From contig NC_092805.1 in NCBI RefSeq assembly GCF_040954645.1, positions 19,308,741 through 19,372,740 on the forward strand: a DNA stretch of 64,000 nucleotides. The letters are read 5' to 3'. The notes beneath the pieces were generated by a model. It was not told the origin of the DNA. It saw only the letters and a list, made by a program, of their open reading frames with translations, and ran no database searches. Each line of letters opens with the position of its first letter. Within the stretch, counting starts at the first letter, position 1. This DNA comes from Diabrotica undecimpunctata. Lineage: Eukaryota > Arthropoda > Insecta > Coleoptera > Chrysomelidae. The position numbers were made by a program, and so were the translations under genes. Positions 33,860 through 45,673 of this stretch are shown in pieces.

Positions 33860-34215
33860 GTTTTTTAAATTACATTTGTGTTAAAAATATATATCTGACT
33901 TTGATAGGTGATATTTGTGGTGGATAGGTGGTTTGAAAGGTGATATTTCGATGGGAAATTTAATTTTGAACAACTTGTCTGCAGATTTAGGCCTTTCTCA
34001 GTCTCTTCCAATGTTTTCTACACTGGGTCGCTTATAGCTAATGCTAGTTCTCGGCATGTTTTATAGTTTTTTAGTCTCCATTTTATGATTCTCTTATTTA
34101 CCATCCATCTTGCATTTCCGTTAAGTGCCTATATCCACTTTAACGTATTGAAAGCCTGATCTTTGTCTGATCCAGCATTGTACGTTCCAGAGCTCTTGTG
34201 TAACTGTAAGTTTAT
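33860..34215. other. Unclassified spacer
   Basis: On the minus strand 34000-34150 gives a short arginine/lysine-rich reading (ARWMVNKRIIKWRLKNYKTC) that looks like coding remnant, but I do not recognise the family. Confidence 0.25.
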
Positions 34216-35270
34216 TTGCGGATCTTTATGTCAGCGTCATGCGGATTCGTCTCAGGTAAAGAAACAAGAGAACATATTCTTAATATTCATCAAATCATCG
34301 AAAAATCTCGAGAGTTTATGCTTTGTTGACCATTCCAAGGCCTTCGATGTCGTAAAATGGGATAAAATATGGCATATGCTTAGATAAATGGGTACACCAG
34401 AACATCTGATCTATTTATTACAAAAACTATATGTAAATAATACTCCTAATGTAAGAGTTAATAATGTGGTTTCGAAAAACTTCAAATTAAAATCTGGAGT
34501 TCGACAGGGATGCATAATATTACCTATTCTGTTCAATATATATAAAAACTAAGTTATGCTGATGACACTGTTATATTGGCGTCATCACCAGAAGAACTGG
34601 AACAAATTATGAATAGGCTAGGAGGTGAGTAAGGAATATGGTTAGAAAATAAATATGCAGAAAACCAAAGTGATGATCATCAATAGAATCAGAAACAACC
34701 AAGCAGAGATAAGAATCATGGCAGGTTATGAAGTGGTCAGGCAATTTAATTACTTAGGCTCCGTTATTACTAATAGTGAAAAATGCGAAGATTAGATCCG
34801 TTGACGCATCACAATGGCCAGATCAGCAACATCCAAACTCACAAAAATTTGAAAGAACGCTGACATTACAAAAAGCCTATACACAAAATAACGCCTTGTT
34901 CGAGCATTAATATTTCCTATCGCCACCTACGCTTCAGAAACTTGTACAATAAAAAAAGCCGATTCAAAGCGTATAATGGCATTTGAAATATGGGTCTACC
35001 GTAGAATGTTGCGCATACCATGAACCGCCCATCGCACAAATAACTCAATTCTAGCAGAACTTAACATAAAAACTACTCATCACAAATATCAATATACTAA
35101 GATATTTTAGACATATAACTAGAAGAAGAGAAGGCATGGAGCGAATGAAAGTTGAAGGTTACATGCACATGCATGTTGAACATGCACAGGAGAGAGATAA
35201 TTGGACAGAAATAGTCAAACAAATTACATGACGTTACTACATCCTTACAAAGAAGAAAATATTGAGGAGG
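34216..35270 (+). pseudogene. RTE-like LINE, palm to C terminus
   Basis: The plus strand gives TREHILNIHQIIEKS (34255-34305), LCFVDHSKAFDVVKWDKIW with the first catalytic Asp (34318-34375), KSGVRQGCIILPILFNIY (34490-34545), a deleted stretch, YADDTVILASSPEELEQIM (34555-34612), QFNYLGSVITN (34740-34775), IATYASETCTIKKADSKRI (34919-34975) and FEIWVYRRMLRIP (34981-35020). About 40 residues before the YADD motif are missing and stops are frequent, so the copy is dead. Confidence 0.87.
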
Positions 35271-35279
35271 AGTGTCAGC

Positions 35280-36115
35280 GTTAAATTCTCTGCTGCATAA
35301 GTTTATACGGGAAAATCACACTGGTTATAAATCTTTCCTTTGAGACACGTGAGAATTGAACTTCTTAAAATATGGCTTAGTTTGCCAATTTGCTTGAGAA
35401 GATACGTGAAAGAGCAAATTTTGAGATTTAAATCTGATTAATAGAAGCAGTGAAATAAACCTAAAAACCAAAGAGAGGAATGTACAGTACAGTAGTTAAA
35501 ATTAGTTTGGATAAAACTTTTGTTACTGTATGCATTGTTGGCCGACCAAAGAACGCTTTGATAATTTGCGTCAAAGATAAGCCAAATATGTGAGAAAGGA
35601 ACAAACTGTTTTGAGCTGAGAGAAGAGAAATATCGTGTTAGGCTTAAAATATTCCAATATTAATAGAAAAGTAATTATTTTTTTTATAAAACCATTAGTA
35701 AATAATTCTCGGTATGTAGAAAAACTTATCTAGGTATTGATTAATTGTAAATAAAGTACGCAACAATATCAGGTACTCAAATTATCTTCAATTAAATAAA
35801 AATTGACACAATTAGCATGGTTGTTTGTTGGGTGTTTTTCTGTTTACTTCCTTATTAAACACAAGATTCACGTTAACAGTAATTAACATTTTTTAGTCTT
35901 GTTTTTTAATGTCCATTAATTAAATTGACAGTTTTTACCTCACTTCAAAAATTAGACATTAGAACAGAAACTTAAAATACCAATGGTGTCCTGCAAAACA
36001 AAGTTTGATGAAATCCAAAGTTTTCTTTATTGTGCAGAAAATAGACATATGCCTGATTTTGTAGACCCACCTAACGACCGATTCGTCTTTTCCTTCTTCT
36101 TTTTGTAGTATATGG
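35280..36115. other. No recognisable feature
   Basis: AT-rich spacer, nothing recognised. Confidence 0.45.
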
Positions 36116-36119
36116 TACT

Positions 36120-36502
36120 GTTTATTTTGTCATTCTAATAGCACAGGCGCTATGCTTCTCAACGGCGGAATACGTATGTCCGGGATGGAAAAAATCTGCG
36201 CACATCAATAAAGTAAATGTTAATCTGAACAAAACTTGTAGACTCATTACCGGCTCTATGAGATTAACCTCTCTAGATAAACTGTAGAAAGCTTCATGTC
36301 TCTTGGATACGGACTCCCGTAGAACGGCCCATAAATTCACCGAAAGAACCAAACAAACCATCGACAACCGCCACCTTTTATCCTGGCAGACTGAAATCAA
36401 GAAATTTTTTTCTTACCGCTCTGCTAGACAAATCCCTACCCTGTTATTTACTAACAGAAACTCCACAACCGTACAACAACCGACGTAGCATCGACCAAGT
36501 CA
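36120..36502 (+). pseudogene. CR1/I-like LINE C-terminal domain, 5' half of split copy
   Basis: The plus strand gives FSTAEYVCPGWKKSAHINKV, NLNKTCRLITGSMRLTSLDK and a continuing DTDSRRTAHKFTERTK line to about 36480. The first two match the C-terminal region of LINE reverse transcriptases with an AEYAAPVW..S.H-type motif. The copy is interrupted at 36502 and resumes at 41281 after the inserted LINE. Stops are present at about 36282 and elsewhere. Confidence 0.72.
36488..36502. repeat. Target-site duplication, left copy
   Basis: GCATCGACCAAGTCA, repeated exactly at 41266-41280. The two copies flank the minus-strand LINE (36503-41265) that carries the hAT element. Confidence 0.88.
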
Positions 36503-37520
36503 CCATCATCATCTTTCTGGGTTTACAACCGTGCTTGGGTCCTAGCCTCCTCAAGAATTTCTCTCCAGTCGTCCCTATCCATCGCCTTCCTCTCCAAGCA
36601 CGTACTCCCATATTTCTCATGTCTTCATCGATGTTATTAAGGAACCTTCTTCAGGGTCTTCCTCTTCTTCTCTGACCAATGGGTCTATCAATGGATCTAT
36701 CCACCTCAGACGTTCTATCTTAATATGTTTTATTATGGTATATTCTATAAAGTTCAAAGTTGTATCGTCTTCTCCACACTTCATTGTCATTCACTGCTCC
36801 ATAGATTCGCCTTAGTACTTTTCTTTCGAAACATCCAAACATGTTTTTATTAATTTTAGTTAGAGTTCAGGTCTCTGAACCATATGTTAGGACTGGGCGT
36901 ATTATTGTTTAATTGTGGATTTAAGGAGGAGATTGAACCCAAAATAGCATCTGTTGTCTATGCAAATTCTGCGGTTTATCTCTACGGTAGTATTATTTTC
37001 AGTGTTAAGGAGTGTCCCAGGTAGACAAATTCGTTCACTGCTTCGATGACGTCGTTTTCTATAACAAGTGGAAATAGTATTTTTGATTGCGTGCTTATTT
37101 TCTTATACTTCGTTTTGTTTGTGTTTATTAATAAACCCATTTTTGTAGCTAATTCTTTTAATGCTACATATGCCTCTCGTACAGCGTTTTCTGTCCTCCC
37201 AACAATATTGATATCATCAGCATAGGCCAGGATTTGCGCTGATTTATTATATATTGAACCAGTGGTTGTGATTTGATTGATTAGTGATTGATTGTGTACA
37301 GATTTAACAGTATACCGGAGAGAGTGTCTTCTTGGCGCAGCCCGTTATTTGTTTTAAGAGGTTCAGACAGTTCCCCCTGAATTCCTACTCTACATTCAAC
37401 TTTTTTAAGAGTTAGTTTTGTTCAACTTACCAACTGATTTGGTATTCCTAATTCTTTCATTGCTTTGAAGATTTTTCTTTTATTCGGAGGGTCGTAGGCT
37501 GCTTTGTAGCATATAAATAT

Positions 37521-37528
37521 GTGATGAG
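37521..37528. repeat. hAT 8-bp target duplication, left
   Basis: GTGATGAG, repeated at 40421-40428. Eight bases is the hAT family's usual duplication size. It falls inside the LINE reading, where its complement encodes Thr-His-His. Confidence 0.95.
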
Positions 37529-38198
37529 TAGACTTCGGCAAATATGCATATTGCATATTTTGCATATTGTGCATATTTTATGCAAATATTTCATATTTTG
37601 GCATATTTGTATAAAAGTTTGCATAAAGTGCATAAAAGTTCAGATTTTTATACTGTATTTGAAAATTTTTAAACATACCAATTTATTTCAATTCTTGTAT
37701 AAAATTTTGTAGTCATTTTATTCAAGAAATGATCTAAGTACGTAATCACTACAGGTACAAAACATTTACAATTTCAAAGAAGATCAATTTAAGTAGCCCT
37801 CAACATTCTTAGAAAGTCTCGGTCACTGAGGCATTCAGTTATTGGATAATCGCTAAGGGTTCGCTCATTTGCATTTTATGATCTAATCCCCAAATCTATC
37901 TACAATTTATTGTATCTTAACAGGAGGTAAACGGCTAATAGTTTTGTTCCTAATTTAGGGATTTTCCAAAATCTCCCAGTTTATTGAATTAGGTACCTAA
38001 ACATTTCTAATTTGATGCTCAGATTTGTAAATCATTTTTGTTTTGATATTCAAAGCGTAAACACTCGTTGTGCGTAACAAAAAGGAAAATTGTGATTTTA
38101 TAATGCCTAAAACAACCAGTGCTTCAACTTGGATTAAACCTTATAAAGAGCTGTCTATGGATATGGGAAAAATCTACTGTTCAGTCTGTGGCAAAATT

Positions 38199-38811
38199 GT
38201 AAGTATCTAATATTTTCTATTAAATATCTAATATTTCATACATACAGGGTGTTTCCAAATGACACTTACAACGTTTGACTGTAGATACTTCTCGAAAAAT
38301 TTAACAAAACGATATAGTTAATGAGGGGTCAAACTTATTTACTTTTCGAGATACAGGGTGTTAAAATTAAAAAAAATTAAATTCTTTTAGTTAATAACAA
38401 CAATAACTTTAAAACCAATAAACGTATTTACTTGAAATTTAGTACTCGTAGGTTGTTTTTAAATGAAAAATAGCTTCCTTTAGTGAGAAAAAATTGTCCA
38501 TGGTACAATACAATGGTGTGTATTTAGAAAAATTTTTCACCTTTACTTTTTTTTATGAAGACAGCTATTCTAAAACACAATTATTTTTATTGTAATTGAA
38601 TTAACAAAAAAAAACTTGTGTTGAATTTTAAAATAAGTTATATGATGTACTAATGGTTAGTAACAAAAACTAATTTCTGGATTAATACTGCATTTAAAAC
38701 ACTTAGCAGTGTTTTTTTTCCAAACCAGTTATTTGATTAACCAAAAACACCTTGTATATTTTTATATTTTAAAGGTTGGGTTAAAATAAAGGTTTTTATT
38801 TTTATTTATAG
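38199..38811 (+). other. Intron of hAT transposase
   Basis: 613 nt with GTAAGT donor and AG acceptor. Joining the exons keeps frame (phase 0) and completes the zinc-finger spacing. It is largely made of the MITE-like element at 38244-38755. Confidence 0.8.
38244..38755. mobile_element. MITE-like ACAGGGTGT element in hAT intron
   Basis: A 512-bp block starting ACAGGGTGTTT and ending AACACCTTGT (imperfect inverted ends), flanked by AT/TA dinucleotides. The body is AT-rich, with a second internal ACAGGGTGT at about 38352-38360. It has the same end motif as 52707-53071. Elements with this start are common interspersed repeats in insects; I cannot assign a superfamily. Confidence 0.65.
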
Positions 38812-40420
38812 ATAGCATGTGAGAAGAAATTTCAGATAGACCAACATGTGAGAACTGCTTCACACATTGCAAAAAAAGGAAAAATAGGAGGAAAACATCA
38901 AACTTCAATGGCTAAATGTTTCCAATCTACATCAAAAAAATTAGATGAGCAAGAAACTTTTAATGAAGACTTGTGTCGCCCATTAGTGTCTGCAAACATA
39001 CCGCTTTCAAAATTAGCAAATGTAAATTTTAGTTCGTTTTTAAAAAAAATTGCAAACTTAATGTTCCAAGTGATCGGTCTCTAAGAAGAAATAATGTGAA
39101 CGGGCTATACTCGTCGGTGTTAATTAATATTAAGGAAGAAATTGCAGATAATTATTTTTACATATCTGTAGACGAAACCACTGATTCCTCAGGAAAGTAT
39201 ATTGCTCATTTATTGATTGGTGTTCTTAAAGAAGATACCTTACCAAAATCTCATCTTATTTCATGCCAGCAACTTGAGAAAACAAATGCTTTAACAATTT
39301 CGCGTTTTATACAAGAAACATTAGCAACTTTTTTTCTTCCGACAACTATTCCTTCTAATAAATTACTGCTTATTTTATCGGATGCTGATCCTTATATGGT
39401 GAAAGCTGGACAAAATTTAAAAATATTTTTCCCAGATTTAATACATGTTACTTGTGTAGCGCATGGATTAAACAGAGTTGCAGAGGAAATACGAAAAAAG
39501 TTTCCTCTTGTAAATACCATGATATCCAGTGTCAAAAAAGTATTTCTTAAATCTCCTATAAGAATTCAACTTTATAAAGAAATGCTACATAACATTCCTC
39601 TTCCACCACAACCTATTTTAACACGATGGGGAACATGGTTAGAAGCAGCTAATTTTTATGCAGATCATTTTGTTAAAATAAAGAACATAATTGATACGTT
39701 AACAGATGAAAGTTCCCAATCTCTTTTGAATTCTAAACAAACTTTTCAGAGTAACTTGCTTCAACAAGAACTTTCATTTATAAAATCAAATTTTAGTTTT
39801 GTTCAAAAAACAATTACTCAGTTAGAATCACCAAAACTGTCATTGTTCGAAAGTACAGCATTAATAAAAGAATTTGCGTCATGTTGTCGGAACGTTAGAG
39901 GTAATATTGGAAAAGATATTTTAAAAAAATGTGAAGCTACTATGGAAAAAAATAAAGGTTACCATATTCTTTCTGAAGTAGTCAGTGTTCTAGCTGGAAA
40001 TATTTCGGAAACAATTAATTTAGAACCAAATGTTTTGGTTAGTTTGAAAAATTCTCCCGTTACATCAGTTGATGTTGAACGAAGTTTTTCCATATATAAA
40101 TATATGTACTCAGACAGAAGCCACAAGTTTTTGTTAGAAAATTTTGAACACCACTTGGTCATTTATTGTTACTATAATTCTAAATAAGTTTATTCATACT
40201 TAAAAATGATGTAGTTACTTAAAATAAATGTAAATCTTAATGAATAGTAGGAAATATTTAGTTATGTACACTTTTTTTTTAAATAAAATTGTTACTATTT
40301 TACGATTTTTTTATTTATTTGTATGCATATTTTGTAAAATATTTGCATATTTTCGGGTAAACACGTGCATATTTATGCGCATATTTTCTACATTTTTATT
40401 TGCATATTTGCCGAAGTCTA

Positions 40421-40428
40421 GTGATGAG
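40421..40428. repeat. hAT 8-bp target duplication, right
   Basis: GTGATGAG; partner of 37521-37528. Confidence 0.95.
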
Positions 40429-41265
40429 TATCAATGCCATATTCCAGTGTTTTTTCCAAAATTTGTTTCAAGATTGCAATTTGATGAATTGTCGATTTAC
40501 CACCTCTAAAACCAGCCTGGTACTTTCCTACTATCCGTTTTCCATTATGGTGCCATACGGTGACATAGTACTGTGGAAAATATTTTATACACTGCATTTA
40601 GAAACGCAATAATTCCTCTGTGGTTAGAGCTTTAAAGATATCTCCTATTTTGTGTATGTTGCAAAGTATTCCAAATTTCCAATCATTGGGGAGGGATTTC
40701 TGTGTCATATTTCTTTTAATAGCTGGTGTAATGCCATTATGGTATCATAGCCACTTCTTTATATAGTTCAGCTGGGAGATTATTTATTCCGGGTGATTTG
40801 TTTCGGGCTAGTTTTTTTAACTTTATCTTTAACTTCAAGAATCGTTGGTGGTTCCTCTTCCCTCTCGTCTGTTCCCCTTACCTCATATGTTTCATCTTCC
40901 AGGTTTTCTTCTTCTTCCTCTATATTAAGTGCCTGATTAAAGTTTTCCACTTATCTATTTAAAACATCTTTTCTTGTTGTTAATAGGTCACCATTCTGAC
41001 TTTTGCCTTGTAGTTGCCTTGAATTCTTTTCTGTTGATGTTTACTTTCTTATAGAATGCTCTGAATTATTTCTCTCTGTTGAGGTTTTCTATATATTTAA
41101 GTTTCTAGTTTAGGTGGTTTTTCTTTTGTGTTATTTTTTTCTCTTCTCTTTGTCTGGTAATTCTCTACAGTTGTTTTTGTGCATCGGGTAAGCATCTTTC
41201 TGTAAGCTTCATTTTTTTCATTTGTAGCCTTCTTGCATTCATCGTCAAACCAATGATCTTTACGG

Positions 41266-41280
41266 GCATCGACCAAGTCA
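41266..41280. repeat. Target-site duplication, right copy
   Basis: GCATCGACCAAGTCA; partner of 36488-36502. Confidence 0.88.
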
Positions 41281-41460
41281 AACTTTATTAAATGGGGTCT
41301 GTTGAACGGGAATGGTATAAGTGTAACTGCGAAGCAATACAGAACATGAAACATCTACTAGCCTGAATAAATTGCCCGCATATATGCATTCTTGATTACT
41401 TATGGACAGGCAACCAACTAACATTGGACACAGCTGGGCTCAGACACCATAATTTTCCGG
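41281..41460 (+). pseudogene. CR1/I-like LINE C-terminal domain, 3' half of split copy
   Basis: After the right target duplication the frame VASTKSNFIKWGLLNGNGIS continues the element begun at 36120. SNFIKWGL matches the KxNLxKWGL motif near the C terminus of this LINE group. Further downstream reading (LLMDRQPTNIGHSWAQTP) is degraded. Confidence 0.6.
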
Positions 41461-41479
41461 GCACGTAAGTCTATCATCC

Positions 41480-41945
41480 TGGCTGATGTGATGCTGATGT
41501 TTAGCTGTTTTACCACTTTTTTAAGGGTCTTTCTAGTGGACTTTTTGTATTCAGTTTATGTGTTTTTGCTCATTTCGTGATTCTTCCTTGGTCGATTCTG
41601 TCTACATGATCTCTCCATTTGTGGCATCGTGCTCGTGTCTATCTCACCACGTCCTAGACTTCAGTTTCTCTTAATGTATTTTTATTCCTTATTTATCTCT
41701 GAAAGAAATTTCTTCTATAATTTTAAACACCTTTATTTCTGACTCTCAACAAGTTCTGGCTGCCTTGTTGACTTGTTTTTGACTTTTTCGGCAATATATC
41801 TATCATACGATACATTTATTTCGAAGTAGTTGAAATTTATGATTTTTTTTATTATGTGTTCGGTAATCAGTAGTTCAGATCTAACGGGGCTCTTGGCTAT
41901 AACCATTGACTGGGTATGTTCGTGGGATATTACCAAGAAAGGTGG
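41480..41945 (-). pseudogene. RTE-like LINE thumb and C-terminal fragment
   Basis: The minus strand gives HEHTQSMVIAKSPVRSELLI (41870-41935), INFNYFEINVSYDRYIAEKV (41775-41840), a KK.LSEINKE-like line and, near 41600-41650, DTSTMPQMERSCRQNRPRKN in a shifting frame. The order matches FNYLGVNI-type and C-terminal arginine-rich parts of an RTE-like element. Heavily decayed. Confidence 0.68.
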
Positions 41946-42339
41946 AGAAATATGGTATAAAATGTTAATAAAATGGCAGCAAAAAAATTAAATTCTAGAG
42001 AGTGCAAAATACAAACTGTTACAGGCAGGAGATGAAGAGGATAAAATTAAATATAAAATGGAAAGAAAAATGGCAAAAAGCACGCGTAGATTAAGAAAAT
42101 TTTTTCTTATTTTTGATAATACTTATTGTATTTATTGTGTTTTATGCACAAATAAATAAAAAATGTAGAAAAGCAGTATATTTCCTACCTGTGACGTAAA
42201 ATAGTCAATATCGTCTGCTACAATTACTGCAGCTTTGATGAAAAAAATAATTAAACCCATGTGATCGCGAAGCACAGAGAAAATGTGATGTAGATAAATT
42301 GAAAAAAAAAGAAGCAAGCAGAAGATTTGTACAAGAAGT
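41946..42339. other. No recognisable feature
   Basis: A-rich spacer, possibly a decayed 5' part of the LINE that follows. Confidence 0.3.
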
Positions 42340-44330
42340 AAATACATAGATGCAGTTCAAAGAACAACAAATGGAGGCACAGTGGAAAAAAATAAAACAA
42401 GGAATAAGCAATGCAGCAGAGAAAGTAGTTGACAAAATGCAAAATAAAAGAAGAAATAATTGGTTTAACGATGAGTGCAAATTAGCAGTTTAAGAAAAGG
42501 GTAAAACAACAGTGAAATGGTTAAGCACAAGTAAATAAGAGGAACGGGAAAACTATAAAGTTAAAAAAAAAAAGACAAAGAAATTATTTCAATCGAAAAA
42601 AAATCAAAAAGTTAAAGAAATTATGAACGAGATAGAAAACAAAAGACACAACTCAAAACCATTGTACCAATACTTAAAACTAGGTAAGCGAAAACGGACA
42701 TCTAATAGCTATAGAAGCAGAAAAATGGCCGACGTATTTCGAAGAAATATATCACGAAATGGATAGTGAAGAAGAAAGCGAAACAATAACGAACACAAAA
42801 CAAGAAAAGAAGAAGAAGAATTGACCTGTACAGAAGTAAAAGATAAAATATGCAAACTTAAAAACGGGAAAACAGCGGGAGAAGACGAAATATGTGCAGA
42901 ACTTATAAAATTTGGTAGGAGGGCACTATACAGGCAGATTTATGAACTAATACAGAATATATGGAGCAAAGAAATAATGCTCGAAGAATGGAAGAAGGGA
43001 ATTATAGTGATAATCCCAAAACAAGGAGACCATAGAATATGCAAAAACTACCGAGCAATTAATTTACTGAATGTAACATATAAAATAATGACTGGTTTAA
43101 TTAGAAACAGACTAACAATATATACAGAACAAAGCAAAGGGGATTACCAGTATAATTAAAAAAAGATCCACGATATACGCTATACATACGCTAAAACAAG
43201 TAATAGAGAAAACATTCGAGTATGACGTAGAAACACATACACTTTTCCTAGACTTTAATTAGGCGTTTGACAAATTAAACAGAAGAAAAATGATCCGAGA
43301 CTTACAAGAGAGTAATATACCAAATAAAATTATAAGAATGATGGAAATGACAATTCTAGATTCCCAAGCAACAATAGACACAGGAAGAGAAAGAACAGAA
43401 ATAATAAAAATAAAAAATGGAGTAAGACAAGGAGATGCGCTCCCAACGATACTATTTATTCTATCATTAAGCAAGATAATAAAAAAGCTGCCAAACGCAA
43501 GAACTATAAACAAGAATGCAGTACAAATAATAGGATATAAGGACGATATAACCATACTAGCAATAGATAAAAAGGCATTAAAGAAAACCTTCCAAGAAAT
43601 AGAAAACGAAGCCAAACTGAGAGGACTGGAAATAAATGAAAATAAAACAAAATACATAAACGTAAGCAGGAAAAAGAAGACACAAATGACAAAACTGACA
43701 ACAGATGCACACAGTTTCGAAGGTTGAAACATTCAAATATTTGGGAGTACTAGTCAACAAAAGAAATTAAAGTGTAGGTATGAAAAGAAGAATTCAAGGG
43801 GGAAATACAGCATTTTATAGAAATAAAAAAAAAAATGTTTAGAGATAAGCAGATCAACCAAAACACAAAAATGAAAATCTACAAAATGACCGTAAGACCA
43901 ATAGTAGTATATGCTGCAGAAACATTTACATTAACAGCAAGATAAGAAGAGATATTGAAAGTTTTTGAGAGGAAGATTATTAGAAAAATACTGTGACCAC
44001 ATAGGGAAAACGAAGAGAATGCAAGAGAATGGATAAATCACGAAATACAAGAATTGATGGGTCAAGAGAACATAGTTAGAGCAATAAAAGCACAAAGAAT
44101 TAGATGGTATGGACACATAATAAGAAGAGAAAAAACAATCGCTTAAGAGTTATAACGGAATGGACACCTCTCCAACGGAGATGGGGACAAGTGGAAGAGG
44201 ACTTAAGGAGTGTGGAAATTAGAAGTATAGAAAGGGCAATCAAAGAGAGAGAAGAATTAAGAAAAGTAGTAGAAACAGCGAAGTCACACCAGAATACCAC
44301 ATATCCTTCACATAAAAAGGATATTCAAGT
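42340..44330 (+). pseudogene. RTE-like LINE, end of endonuclease to C terminus
   Basis: The plus strand gives NNWFNDECKLAV (42450-42490), a lysine-rich linker, KICKLKNGKTAGEDEICAEL (42850-42905), PKQGDHRICKNYRAINLLN (43015-43070), LFLDFN followed by a TAG then AFDKLNRRKM (43240-43290), KNGVRQGDALPTILFILSLS (43415-43470), a palm motif IIGYKDDITILAIDKK (43530-43575) where FADD or YADD is usual, and ETFKYLGVLVN (43727-43757). The C terminus at 43860-44250 has RPIVVYAAE- and RWYGHIIRRE-like words and TEWTPLQRRWGQVEEDLRS. One stop interrupts the first catalytic block; frameshifts follow at about 43730, 43820 and 44140. One of the longer LINE copies in the window. Confidence 0.87.
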
Positions 44331-44409
44331 GAAAACAGTGATTACAATTCCATCTGTCATTGGTTACAATTCTTCAAATTCACCAGTTACAATTCTTAAC
44401 TTATAAATC

Positions 44410-45660
44410 TTACAAGCTAGAACATTAATTTAAAATTAAGTACTTACCATTAATAATTTTCGGATATTTAATAAGTAGAACTAAATTAAACTAATTTTAT
44501 TAACTCTTACACAAAACTTGCAGTAACAATTTTTTCTGACCTTGTAGAAAAAGACTTTTTGACAATTAATTATCATTTACGTTTTATAATATAATAAAAG
44601 ATACGAACAATTAAAAAAAGATAGTTTGAAGTTCAAGGCCCTATCAAGATTAATATTATATTGCTAACAATAGGTAACTATTTTTTAATTAATTAGACAA
44701 TACATTGTTTACCTTTTTTATTTATTTTTAATTATTTTGGATGTTATATATTAGATGTATTGCTCTTCCGCTGTATTTTCAAGCAAAGAACAGTATGGTT
44801 ATTGTCATCAATTTCTCAGTGTGGTGGTACTGATTTATGTAAGTACTTTATTCAGATATGATCTATATTTTCTTTCTCTAAACCGTAAAAGCTTTCTTAT
44901 AATTTTGTCATTTGCTATACTTAGTGAGATTGGATTTTATATAACAAAGCTTACCCAAAACTTAAAAATTATTTTACATTTTATTTTAAAGTTTTAACGT
45001 TTATTGAAATAAAATAAAGTTACTGTTTATGTGCACCTTAATTCAGTAAAAAATATTGATATAAAAATCAGTTATTAGATACTTGTATATTATTATGTAT
45101 ACGAGTACATGGAATCCCATCATCCTTATATTGAAAAAATGTTTATGCCTTCTTTAGTTCTAATTTATTGATTTCTATTTTTATTAGTACCTATTTTGGC
45201 CTTCAGTTTTGCTTGCAGATTAGTTTGTTTTTGACCTCTCTAGTTATCTTCATTAATTTGGAGTAAGTTTTAAACATTTCTTTTGAAATCCTTTTCTTGG
45301 TTAGTTGAGAGTGGATTATTGGTGCACTAATATTTATAATCGCCATATAGAGAAAGGAGGGCAAGATGACGATAGTAAGCTTAAAAAATTCCTAGAACTG
45401 ATATTTTTCCTTGGACCAAATGCATGCAACTACAAGGTAATTAGCTGATAGTAGTACTTTACATATTAAATTTAGATTACGTAAGGGTTAATATTTCAAA
45501 TAAAAAATTTAAAATTGATCGATCTACGTCACATTTCGTGGTGAATAAGATTACTAAATGTGAAGGGTAAGATGACAAGGTACCTATTCTAAGAAATAAA
45601 GGCAGATTTATTAGAAAGTAAACAAATTATTTATTCTCCAACTAATGCCACATTTTTAAT
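44410..45660. other. No recognisable feature
   Basis: AT-rich spacer. The 80-codon frame at 44755-44997 is hydrophobic by virtue of T-richness and shows no family. Confidence 0.45.
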
Positions 45661-45673
45661 GGGTTCTACATTT

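Larger units (their letters stand above)
38103..40187 (+). pseudogene. hAT transposase with BED finger, two exons, one frameshift
   Basis: Would catalyse cut-and-paste transposition in the nucleus. Exon 1 (38103-38198, 32 codons) begins MPKTTSASTWIK and ends CSVCGKI at a GTAAGT donor. Exon 2 starts at 38812 after a TTTATAG acceptor with IACEKKFQIDQHVRTASH, completing a C-x2-C...H...H BED finger in frame. A one-base change in the A-run near 39045-39052 shifts the frame, so the prediction ends at 39084 while the rest continues in frame from about 39060 to 40187. That part has YISVDETTDSSG, LLILSDADPYMVKAG, HVTCVAHGLNRV, LTRWGTWLEA and the hATC dimerisation motif NSPVTSVDVERSFS. This is the only lesion I see. 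Confidence 0.93.
37529..40420 (+). mobile_element. hAT DNA transposon, complete (2892 bp)
   Basis: Ends are perfect 20-bp inverted repeats, TAGACTTCGGCAAATATGCA on the left and its complement ending at 40420, flanked by the 8-bp duplication GTGATGAG. The subterminal regions are full of GCATATT words on both sides (37560-37640 and 40320-40410), typical transposase-binding repeats of hAT elements. It carries one transposase gene on the plus strand with a BED-finger exon, and a MITE-like element in its intron. Confidence 0.96.
36503..41265 (-). mobile_element. RTE-like LINE insertion (minus), split by hAT
   Basis: The insertion is bounded by a 15-bp target duplication. Without the hAT element (37529-40420) and one 8-bp duplication it is about 1.86 kb, 5'-truncated, and ends in a GATGATGATGG tail at 36503. 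From the right, the minus strand reads ARKDHWFDDECKKATNEKNE (41200-41265), a linker, PNDWKFGILCNIHKIGD (40625-40690), KYQAGFRGGKSTIHQI (40480-40525), and then left of hAT ICYKAAYDPPNKRKIFKAMK (37450-37505), ILAYADDINIVGRTENAV (37185-37235), LINTNKTKYKKI (37090-37135) and a C terminus near 36540-36700. Stops and shifts are many. Confidence 0.88.

Noticed and set aside
34000..34150. A minus-strand basic peptide as part of a transposase
   Set aside because: Only about 50 residues with stops, and I cannot tie it to a family.
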